Shown one piece after another: positions 1 to 5,694 of a stretch of DNA of 9,166 bases. This stretch comes from Acidobacteria bacterium RIFCSPHIGHO2_01_FULL_67_28 (lineage in GTDB: Bacteria; Acidobacteriota; Terriglobia; Acidiferrales; 2-02-FULL-67-57). Under the pieces are notes generated by a model. The model did not search any database. It was not told the DNA's origin and was given only the letters and a program-made list of their open reading frames with translations. Position 1 is the stretch's first letter. Each line of letters starts with the position of its first letter. The stretch lies in the NCBI GenBank assembly GCA_001766965.1, contig MEKM01000043.1:1-9166 (forward strand). Direction: 5' to 3'. The translations under genes were made by a program, and so were the position numbers.

Positions 1-663
1 GTCCACGAAGCCCCACGCACGATGACGGTGCCGCTGATTCTCTTGGCCGGGCTTTCGATTGTCGGCGGCTGGGTGGGGATTCCCCTGGTGCTCGGGGGAG
101 GGAACTGGTTCGAGCATTTCTTGGAGCCGGTGTTCGTCCCGCGGGTGGAGCTGGCCGTCGTCGAACACTCGCACATGCTGGAGCTGATGCTGATGGTCCT
201 GTCGGTGGTGGTGGGGCTGCTCGGGATCGTAGTGGCGTACCTGTTCTATTTGAAGCGGCCGGAGATGCCCGGGCGGCTGGTGGAGCGCTTCGGCGGGCTC
301 TACCAGCTGGTTTACCACAAGTATTTCGTGGACGAGGTCTACAGCGCGGTGTTCGTGGAAGGGCCGGTACTGGGGAAGGCCATGGGCTCGACCCTGGCGG
401 GGTTCGACCTGAAGGTGATTGACGGCATCGGGGTGGACGGCTCGGCCTGGTTCGCGCGCTTCACCTCGCGCCTCTCCATCTGGTGGGACACCTGGATTGT
501 GGACGGGACGGTCAACCTGGTGGCGTGGATGGTCTGGGTGCTGAACTGGCCGGCGCGCGCCCTGCAAACCGGCCTGGTGCAGCGCTACGCGCTGTGGATG
601 GCGACGGGAGTGGTTCTGCTCCTTTTCTACTACGTGGTGCGGTACATGCCGGGATCCTGGTGA
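1..663 (+). CDS. nuoL: NADH-quinone oxidoreductase subunit L, copy 1 (3' part)
   Basis: This is the C-terminal 220 residues of NuoL, the distal antiporter-like subunit of the Complex I membrane arm. The frame is open from base 1, where it reads VHEAPRTMTVPL, a typical NuoL stretch, so the gene starts upstream and the ATG at 22 is internal. Full NuoL proteins are usually 600-700 residues, so roughly the last third is present. Visible are hydrophobic segments at about residues 9-31 and 60-84, the FEHFLEPVF motif (37-45), the KYFVDEVY motif (107-114), an amphipathic stretch matching the lateral helix HL (about 113-190), and a last membrane helix (about 196-214). Two D-x4-D-G units occur in the lateral-helix region (136-142 and 163-169), whereas the second NuoL copy in this window has only one. 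The stop codon overlaps the ribosome binding site of nuoM, so the two are probably co-transcribed. Confidence 0.95.
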   Translation, partial: VHEAPRTMTVPLILLAGLSIVGGWVGIPLVLGGGNWFEHFLEPVFVPRVELAVVEHSHMLELMLMVLSVVVGLLGIVVAYLFYLKRPEMPGRLVERFGGLYQLVYHKYFVDEVYSAVFVEGPVLGKAMGSTLAGFDLKVIDGIGVDGSAWFARFTSRLSIWWDTWIVDGTVNLVAWMVWVLNWPARALQTGLVQRYALWMATGVVLLLFYYVVRYMPGSW

Positions 664-668
664 GGTGA
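662..668 (+). promoter_or_regulatory. Ribosome binding site of nuoM copy 1
   Basis: GAGGTGA lies 4 nt upstream of the GTG at 673 and overlaps the nuoL stop codon. It supports GTG as the start of nuoM and implies that translation of the two genes is coupled. Confidence 0.7.
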
Positions 669-672
669 CGCC

Positions 673-2301
673 GTGAGCCTGACGCCGGAGAACATCCTGA
701 ACTGGATTCTGTTGACGCCGCTGGTGGGCGCGGTGGCGCTGCTCGCCGTCCCCGGCGAGAAGAAGAAGCTCATCGCGGCGCTGGCCAATCTCTTCGCGTT
801 CGCCGGCTTCCTGGTGTCGCTGCCGCTGGTCTTCTGGTATGACAAGACGCAGGCGGGGTTTCAGTTCACCATCAACCACGACTGGATTCCCTCCATCGGG
901 GCGAGCTACCGGCTGGGAATTGACGGCATCAGCTTCCTGCTGGTGATGCTGACCACCGTGCTCGGCTTCATCGCCATCCTGTCCTCCTGGGCCTTCATCC
1001 AGAACCGCGTGAAGGAGTACTACATCGTCTTCCTCATCCTCCAGACCGGGATGCTGGGCGTCTTCATGGCGCTGGACTTCTTCCTCTTTTACGTTTTCTG
1101 GGAAGTGATGCTGGTGCCGATGTACTTCATCATCGGCATCTGGGGCCACGAGCGCAAGCTCTACGCCGCCATCAAATTCTTCTTGTACACGCTGCTCGGG
1201 TCGGTGCTGATGCTGCTCGGCATCCTGTGGCTCTACTATTTCCACGGCGGCCTGCACGCTCCTGGAGCGGCCTGCCCGGCCATCGGCATCGCCGGGCACA
1301 CCGCCGCCGAGATGAACACCTTCAGCATCCCGGTTTATCTCGAGCTCGGCCACTTCCTGCCCGCTACGCTCATCGCCAAGCTCGTCTTCTGGGGCTTCTT
1401 CATCAGCTTCGCCATCAAGGTGCCGATGGTGCCGTTCCACACCTGGCTGCCGGACGCGCACGTCGAAGCGCCCACCGCCGGCTCGGTCATCCTGGCCGGC
1501 GTCCTGCTGAAGATGGGCACCTACGGCATGATGCGCTTCTCGCTGCCGATTTTTCCGGAGGCCTCGCGGGAGTACGCGCCCTTCATTGCCACCGTCTCCA
1601 TCGTCGCCATCATCTACGGCGCGCTGGTCACCATGATGCAGAAGGACATGAAGAAGCTCATCGCCTACTCGTCGGTCTCCCACCTGGGCTTCTGCACGCT
1701 GGGGATTTTCGCGTTGAACCACCTGGGCCTGGCCGGGAGCCTGCTCCAGCAGGTGAACCACGGCATCTCCACCGGGGCGCTCTTCTTGATCGTCGGCCTG
1801 CTCTACGAGCGGCGCCACACGCGGGACATCGCCGAGTTCGGCGGGCTGTCGACGCCCATGCCGGTTTTCGCCACTATGTATATGATCATCAGCCTGGCCT
1901 CGCTGGGGATGCCGCTGCTCAACGGCTTCATCGGCGAGTTCACCATCCTGCTGGGCGCCTGGCAGGTGAACCACTGGTGGGCCGGCCTGTCGGTGCTGGG
2001 CATCGTGCTGGCGGCCGCCTATCTGCTCTGGCTCTACCAGCGCGTCATGTTCGGCGAAGTCACCCACGCCGCCAACAAGGGCCTGCGCGACCTTAGTCTC
2101 CGCGAGCTGGCCACGCTCGTCCCGCTGGTCGTCTGGTGCTTCTGGATCGGGGTCTTCCCCAAGGCTTACTTCGACGTGCTGGAGAAGCCGGTGGCGCTGC
2201 TGGTGCAGCGGGTCGAAGGCCCGCAAGCCGCCCCGCCCCTGGCCGTCACCTTGCCGGACACTGAATCTTCCGAAGGGGGAACCCCCGCGGGCACACGCTG
2301 A
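673..2301 (+). CDS. nuoM: NADH-quinone oxidoreductase subunit M, copy 1
   Basis: NuoM is an antiporter-like, multi-helix subunit of the Complex I membrane arm that carries one ion-translocation channel. The 542-residue product is slightly longer than the usual ~500. Key charged residues of the family are present: Glu144 in FWEVMLVPM, Lys249 in FAIKVPMVPFHTWLPDAH, Lys280 in AGVLLKMG, and Glu422 in GFIGEF. From memory these correspond to E. coli NuoM Glu144, Lys234, Lys265 and Glu407, so the channel looks functional. The insert between about residues 190 and 225 and the hydrophilic C-terminal tail (about 505-542, rich in P, A, E, G) account for the extra length. The GTG start is chosen from the ribosome binding site at 662-668 and the normal N-terminus that follows. 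The stop overlaps the start of nuoN by one base (TGATG). Confidence 0.96.
   Translation: MSLTPENILNWILLTPLVGAVALLAVPGEKKKLIAALANLFAFAGFLVSLPLVFWYDKTQAGFQFTINHDWIPSIGASYRLGIDGISFLLVMLTTVLGFIAILSSWAFIQNRVKEYYIVFLILQTGMLGVFMALDFFLFYVFWEVMLVPMYFIIGIWGHERKLYAAIKFFLYTLLGSVLMLLGILWLYYFHGGLHAPGAACPAIGIAGHTAAEMNTFSIPVYLELGHFLPATLIAKLVFWGFFISFAIKVPMVPFHTWLPDAHVEAPTAGSVILAGVLLKMGTYGMMRFSLPIFPEASREYAPFIATVSIVAIIYGALVTMMQKDMKKLIAYSSVSHLGFCTLGIFALNHLGLAGSLLQQVNHGISTGALFLIVGLLYERRHTRDIAEFGGLSTPMPVFATMYMIISLASLGMPLLNGFIGEFTILLGAWQVNHWWAGLSVLGIVLAAAYLLWLYQRVMFGEVTHAANKGLRDLSLRELATLVPLVVWCFWIGVFPKAYFDVLEKPVALLVQRVEGPQAAPPLAVTLPDTESSEGGTPAGTR
1439..1525 (+). repeat. Inverted-repeat partner within nuoM copy 1
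   Basis: These 87 bases match the reverse complement of 7894-7980 in the other nuoM with 9 mismatches by my count (about 90%). They encode the conserved HTWLPDAHVEAPTAG to LLKMG segment. Most mismatches are at third codon positions, so protein conservation plus shared GC bias can explain the similarity. A second such pair is 1080-1176 with 8183-8279 (14 mismatches in 97). Confidence 0.6.
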
Positions 2302-3767
2302 TGTGGGACTGGTTCGTACAAGGGCTGCACTCAATTGAGTTCTATGCCATCATGCCGCACCTGCAGCTCACCCTATTTGCGTGCTTCATCCTGCTGGCCG
2401 ACTTCCTCGTCGAGCGGCCCTACAAGTACTTCAACGCCATCTGCGCCCTGCTCGGGATCGGTTTCAGCGCCTTCGCCCTGGGGCGCTTCTGGGTGCGGGG
2501 CGACGAGAAGCTCGCCTTCAACGGATTGATCGTAATCGACTCCTTCTTCACCTTTTTCGGCCTGCTCTTCCTTCTCGCAACCGCACTCGTCATCCTGATG
2601 TCGATTAAGTATCTCGACCTCGAAGGCGAGCACGAGGGCGAGTACTACGCCCTGATTCTCTTCGCCGCCGTGGGAATGCTCTTCATGGCCGGCGGCACCG
2701 ACCTGGTCACCCTCTTCATCGGGCTGGAGCTGATGGCGCTCTGCTTCTACCTGCTCGCCGGCTTTCTGCGCCGCGACCGCCGCTCCAACGAGGCCGCCCT
2801 CAAGTACCTCCTGCTCGGGATGTTCTCGAGCGGCATCCTGGCCTACGGCTTCTCGCTGCTCTACGGCGTCAGCGGCTCGACCAACATCCAGGTCATTGCC
2901 CAGAAAGTGGCCGAGCGCGGCCCGGGCGACCCCATCGTCTTCCTCGCCATGGTGGCCGTGGCCGCCGGGATGTTCTTCAAGGTAGCGGCCGTGCCGTTCC
3001 ACATGTGGGCCCCCGACGTTTACGAAGGCGCCCCCACGCCCATCACCGCCTACATCTCGGTGGCCTCGAAAGCCGCCTCCTTCGCCATGCTGCTGCGGCT
3101 TTTCCTCGTCCCCCTGGGGCCGCTGCGTCCGAACTGGGAGACGCTGCTCGCGGTCATCGCCCTGGCCACTATGACCATCGGCAACCTGGCCGCCTTGAAC
3201 CAGGACAACATCAAGCGCCTGCTCGCCTACTCCTCCATCGGCCACGTGGGCTACATCCTGCTCGGGCTCGTGGCCGGGAACCAGACGGGCCGCACCGGGA
3301 TTATCGTCTACCTCTTTGTCTACACCGTGATGACCATCGGCGCTTTTGCCGTCGTCACCGGCATGCGCCGCGCCGACGCCATCGGCGACCGTCTGGAGGA
3401 CATGCGCGGCCTGATGTCCAAAAACCCCGGCGCCGCCCTGCTGATGCTCATCTTCCTGCTCTCGCTCACCGGCATCCCGCCCACCGCCGGCTTCATCGCC
3501 AAATACTACATCTTCCTCGCGCTCATCCAGGCGGGGCGCTACGAGCTGGCGGTCTTCGCCGCGCTCTACGTGGTGGTGGCGCTCTACTACTACTTCCGCA
3601 TCGTGGTGATGATGTTCTTCTCCGAGGCCCGCGAGCCCGGCCGGATGACCCTGGCCCCGGGCCTGGTGGCCACGCTGGCGATTGCTCTGGTGCTGACGCT
3701 CGCGCCGGGCATCTATCCGGAACCTCTCATCAACCTCGCTCGCCTCGCCATCACGCCGTTCCGCTGA
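2301..3767 (+). CDS. nuoN: NADH-quinone oxidoreductase subunit N, copy 1
   Basis: NuoN is the antiporter-like subunit of the Complex I membrane arm nearest the small subunits NuoA, J and K. The product is 488 residues, normal for the family, with about 14 hydrophobic segments. Residues expected for ion translocation are visible: Glu143 in FIGLELMAL, Lys227 in FFKVAAVPFHMWAPDVYEGAPTP, Lys257 in VASKAAS, and Lys401 in GFIAKYYIF. The usual Gly before that last lysine is Ala here. The ATG overlaps the nuoM stop by one base. No good ribosome binding site sits at normal distance, so translation is probably re-initiated by ribosomes finishing nuoM. Ten bases separate its stop from the next gene, which is an ATP synthase accessory gene rather than another nuo gene. 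It shares the overall fold but only moderate sequence identity with the second NuoN at 5694-7136. Confidence 0.95.
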   Translation: MWDWFVQGLHSIEFYAIMPHLQLTLFACFILLADFLVERPYKYFNAICALLGIGFSAFALGRFWVRGDEKLAFNGLIVIDSFFTFFGLLFLLATALVILMSIKYLDLEGEHEGEYYALILFAAVGMLFMAGGTDLVTLFIGLELMALCFYLLAGFLRRDRRSNEAALKYLLLGMFSSGILAYGFSLLYGVSGSTNIQVIAQKVAERGPGDPIVFLAMVAVAAGMFFKVAAVPFHMWAPDVYEGAPTPITAYISVASKAASFAMLLRLFLVPLGPLRPNWETLLAVIALATMTIGNLAALNQDNIKRLLAYSSIGHVGYILLGLVAGNQTGRTGIIVYLFVYTVMTIGAFAVVTGMRRADAIGDRLEDMRGLMSKNPGAALLMLIFLLSLTGIPPTAGFIAKYYIFLALIQAGRYELAVFAALYVVVALYYYFRIVVMMFFSEAREPGRMTLAPGLVATLAIALVLTLAPGIYPEPLINLARLAITPFR

Positions 3768-3777
3768 CCGGCCTGTT

Positions 3778-4005
3778 ATGCCGCCGCCGGATTCGAAAGA
3801 CCGCAGCCCCTGGCGGCAGCTCGGCTTCGTCCTGGGCATCGCCTTCACCTTCCCGGCGGCGCTGCTGGTCGGCTACGGCATCGGCTGGTGGCTGGATGGG
3901 AAGCTGGGCACGAAGCCGCTCTTTGCGCTCGTCTTCATCGCCTTGGGTTTCGTCGCTGCTCTGCTCGAGCTGTTGCGCGAATTGAAACGGTTGAACCGCG
4001 AATGA
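3778..4005 (+). CDS. atpZ: AtpZ/AtpI-family F0F1-ATPase accessory protein
   Basis: This small membrane protein of 75 residues has two hydrophobic segments (about 14-38 and 46-66), a basic N-terminus and a charged C-terminal tail (RELKRLNRE). The segment GYGIGWWLDGKLGTKP (32-47) matches the signature of the AtpZ/AtpI family, whose members sit at the head of many F-type ATPase operons. In Bacillus, AtpZ and AtpI have been linked to Mg2+/Ca2+ uptake for the enzyme, and AtpI homologues elsewhere help assemble the c-ring. Which role applies here cannot be read from the sequence. It begins 10 nt after nuoN with no evident ribosome binding site, suggesting read-through translation from the nuo genes. 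Its stop overlaps the start of the following gene (ATGA). The family call is firm, the symbol less so. Confidence 0.82.
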   Translation: MPPPDSKDRSPWRQLGFVLGIAFTFPAALLVGYGIGWWLDGKLGTKPLFALVFIALGFVAALLELLRELKRLNRE

Positions 4006-4406
4006 CGGAGCTCCCCGCCGCCGAACGCGAGCTGCTGGCGCAGGCCGAGCGCCGCCTGGGCCGGGTAATTCTGGTCCTGACGCCCGTCGGCGCCGGCGTG
4101 GCCGCGTGGCGCTGGGGCGGGGAAACGGCGCTGGCCTTCGCCGTCGGCGGCGCGCTGGCCTACTTGAACTACCGCTGGATCGTGGCGGTGGTGGATACGC
4201 TGGTGCGCGGCGCGCAGGCGGGCCGCGTGCCCCGCCGCGCCTACGTAAAACTGCTCGCCCCGCTGGTCTTGCTTGGCGCCGGGCTCTATGTTATCTTCTC
4301 GCGCTCGCTTGTCTCCGTCGGGGGTTTTGTGGGCGGCCTGCTGCTGCTGGTGGCCGCGGTCATGATTGAAGCCGCTTATCAGGTCTATTTGGCGGTGCGC
4401 AGCTAA
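4002..4406 (+). CDS. atpI: ATP synthase subunit I-like membrane protein
   Basis: The product is 134 residues with four hydrophobic segments (about 21-37, 41-61, 82-99, 105-127) and a polar N-terminal helix rich in Glu and Arg. Length, topology, the GGALAYLNYRW segment (49-59) and the place directly before atpB fit the ATP synthase subunit I family, an F0 assembly factor that is not part of the finished enzyme. The frame is open upstream to an ATG at 3888, but that would bury the start deep in the preceding gene and add a non-membrane stretch unlike the family. The ATG at 4002 overlaps the upstream stop as ATGA and gives a normal length, so I chose it. The atpB start follows 3 nt after the stop. 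Sequence conservation in this family is low, so the assignment leans on topology and context. Confidence 0.78.
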   Translation: MTELPAAERELLAQAERRLGRVILVLTPVGAGVAAWRWGGETALAFAVGGALAYLNYRWIVAVVDTLVRGAQAGRVPRRAYVKLLAPLVLLGAGLYVIFSRSLVSVGGFVGGLLLLVAAVMIEAAYQVYLAVRS

Positions 4407-4409
4407 GCG

Positions 4410-5225
4410 ATGGAACACCACCCCACCTTCATCGGCGACCTCTTCAACCAGCTCTTCGGCGGGCTGGCGCTGGCCCTGATGGAAATGCTGGGCATCCACC
4501 CCCACGACCCGCTCCGCCCCATCCCCGACCACATCGCCATCGAGCTCTTCATCGTTCTCCTCGCCGTCATCTTTTTCCTCTGGTTCCGCCGGCAGTTGTC
4601 GGCCGACAACCCCGGGGGGCTCCAGCTCTGCTTCGAGCAGGTGCTCTCGAACAGCTTCCGGGTGGGCATCTACGACCTGCTGGACGAAATCGTCGGCCAC
4701 CACGGGCGCAAGCACCTGGCCATGGTCGGCAGCGTCGGCTTGTTCGTGCTTTTTTGCAACGTCATCAGCCTCATCCCCGGATTCATCTCTCCGACGGCGG
4801 TGCATACGGTGCCGCTCGGCTGCGCCCTGGTCGTCTTCCTCTACTACAACTGGGAGGGGCTGCGGGCGCACGGCCCCGCGGGCTACGGCAAACACTTCAT
4901 GGGCCCCATCCTGCCGCTGGCGCCGCTGATGCTCCCCATCGAGCTCATCAGCCATACGGCGCGGCTGCTGTCGCTCACCGTGCGTCTCTGGGTCAACATG
5001 GTGGTGAGCGAGCTGCTCTATCTCACCTTCTTGAGCCTGGGGCTGGTCACCTTCACAGCCGCCTGGGAGTGGAACAAGATCGCCGGCGGGGTCCTGGTAT
5101 TCGCACCGCTGGTGTTTCCGGTGGCTTTTGTGGCCCTGCACATTTTTGTGGCGTTCCTGCAAGCCTTCGTGTTCACCCTTCTCCCGGTAGTGTACGTGGG
5201 CGGGGCGGTGGCGGAGGAGCATTGA
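4410..5225 (+). CDS. atpB: ATP synthase F0 subunit a
   Basis: Subunit a forms the two half-channels that carry ions to and from the c-ring. The product is 271 residues with several hydrophobic segments, a normal size. The essential arginine is Arg192 in SLTVRLWVNMVVSE, corresponding to E. coli Arg210. Other channel residues are kept: Asn196, Glu201 (E. coli Glu219), His244 (His245) and Gln251 (Gln252) in LHIFVAFLQAFVF, and the C-terminus ends AEEH, close to the E. coli end. Odd points are Val195, Val199 and Ser200, where E. coli has Gly213, Ala217 and Gly218. E. coli positions are from memory. The N-terminal HIHPHDPLRPIPD-like stretch (29-40) resembles subunit a of Acidobacteriota as I remember them. 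No clear ribosome binding site precedes the ATG, and it lies 3 nt after atpI, so coupled translation is likely. A 91-nt leader separates it from atpE. Confidence 0.96.
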   Translation: MEHHPTFIGDLFNQLFGGLALALMEMLGIHPHDPLRPIPDHIAIELFIVLLAVIFFLWFRRQLSADNPGGLQLCFEQVLSNSFRVGIYDLLDEIVGHHGRKHLAMVGSVGLFVLFCNVISLIPGFISPTAVHTVPLGCALVVFLYYNWEGLRAHGPAGYGKHFMGPILPLAPLMLPIELISHTARLLSLTVRLWVNMVVSELLYLTFLSLGLVTFTAAWEWNKIAGGVLVFAPLVFPVAFVALHIFVAFLQAFVFTLLPVVYVGGAVAEEH

Positions 5226-5303
5226 TACCGGACTCGTCCGCAGCGTGAGCCCCGGTCGTACGAGGGTGGCCGGGGAACCACCTCCTGCGGGAATCTCATA
5301 GCG
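5226..5303 (+). promoter_or_regulatory. Structured leader between atpB and atpE
   Basis: This is the only sizeable gap in the + strand unit. It contains a small hairpin CGGA-CTCG-TCCG (5229-5240) and a larger one, CCCCGG (5250-5255) with CCGGGG (5270-5275), whose 14-nt loop includes the palindrome TCGTACGA. CTCCT at 5282-5286 could pair with AGGAG (5305-5309) of the atpE ribosome binding site. No T-tract follows either hairpin, so neither looks like a terminator, and I see no convincing promoter. Such leaders can tune the high level of subunit c relative to subunit a; that role is inference. Confidence 0.4.
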
Positions 5304-5310
5304 AAGGAGA
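5304..5310 (+). promoter_or_regulatory. Strong ribosome binding site of atpE
   Basis: AAGGAGA lies 6 nt before the ATG at 5317 and is the best Shine-Dalgarno sequence of the + strand unit. This fits the need for many c subunits per enzyme, when the neighbouring atp genes have none. Confidence 0.8.
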
Positions 5311-5316
5311 CTCACC

Positions 5317-5637
5317 ATGAAGCGACTCGCAACTCTGGCAGCACTTGCCCTGGTCTTGTTGGTGTTTGCCGCTCCGGCGGCGGCCCAGGCCGCCGACCAG
5401 AAGCCGCCCGACCAGGTGGCCATGTGGATCGTGATTGCCTCGGGCTTTTCCATGGCCATCGCCTCGGCTTTCTGCGGCCTGGCGCAGGCCAAGGCGACGG
5501 CGGCCGCCTGCGAAGGTCTGGCCCGCAACCCGGGCGCAGCCCCGGCCATCCGCTTTTCCTTGATTTTGGCGCTGGTGCTGATTGAATCGCTGGCGCTTTA
5601 CACCTTCGCGATTGTCTTCCTGAAGGTCACCTACTAA
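5317..5637 (+). CDS. atpE: ATP synthase F0 subunit c, with N-terminal signal sequence
   Basis: Subunit c is the ion-binding rotor hairpin. The product is 106 residues against a usual 70-90. The excess is an N-terminal signal-like segment: MKR, a hydrophobic core (about 4-19), then PAAAQA and a probable cleavage site after about residue 25. Two core helices follow (about 35-68 and 77-103), joined by the polar loop ARNPGA (69-74) with Arg70. The ion-carrying carboxylate is Glu90 in LIESLALY. Gln57, Ser91 and Tyr95 sit at exactly the spacing of the Na+ ligands Gln32, Ser66 and Tyr70 of Ilyobacter tartaricus (recalled from memory), but Thr67 is replaced by Leu92. The first-helix glycine motif is degenerate (Ser50, Phe52, Gly54, Ala56, Ala58). 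A signal peptide agrees with the known outside position of the c N-terminus. It is the last atp gene here and is followed by a terminator. Confidence 0.95.
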   Translation: MKRLATLAALALVLLVFAAPAAAQAADQKPPDQVAMWIVIASGFSMAIASAFCGLAQAKATAAACEGLARNPGAAPAIRFSLILALVLIESLALYTFAIVFLKVTY

Positions 5638-5660
5638 CTGGTAACGGGAGCGTAGAAGAG

Positions 5661-5694
5661 CGGGGAGCCTGAAAGGGCTTCCCGTTTTTCTTTT
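5661..5694 (+). terminator. Intrinsic terminator after atpE
   Basis: A 9-bp stem, CGGGGAGCC (5661-5669) with GGCTTCCCG (5676-5684), contains one G-T pair and encloses a 6-nt loop, TGAAAG. TTTTTCTTTT follows at once (5685-5694). It ends the + strand nuo-atp unit. Its T-tract runs into the last base of the convergent nuoN stop codon. Read from the - strand, the same stem is followed by only a broken T-tract (CTCTTCTA), so termination in that direction should be weaker. Confidence 0.9.

Noticed and set aside
2271..2291. GGGGGAACCCCC followed by CCCGCGGG at the end of nuoM copy 1, considered as a terminator or operator
   Set aside because: The loop is too tight, no T-tract follows, and it lies in the coding tail of nuoM just before a coupled start. 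It is more likely GC-rich coding sequence.
2373..3848. Long open frame (491 codons) on the - strand opposite nuoN
   Set aside because: It is rich in H, E, Q, G and R with no membrane or known motif. It is the mirror image of a GC-rich membrane-protein gene, where stop codons are rare on the other strand. The + strand frame is an unmistakable NuoN.
3888..4001. Upstream ATG extension of the atpI-like gene
   Set aside because: It would overlap most of atpZ and add a stretch unlike the family. The ATGA overlap at 4002 is the expected start.
3873..5549. Long open frame (558 codons) on the - strand opposite atpZ, atpI, atpB and atpE
   Set aside because: It crosses four well-supported genes and an intergenic hairpin, and its composition is that of an antisense shadow. 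No homology is recognisable.
3778..5637. A Na+-type N-ATPase operon
   Set aside because: That operon begins with atpD and atpC and continues with atpF, A and G, and its AtpR differs. Here the set is only Z-I-B-E, so gene order does not fit, although the c-subunit ligands look similar.
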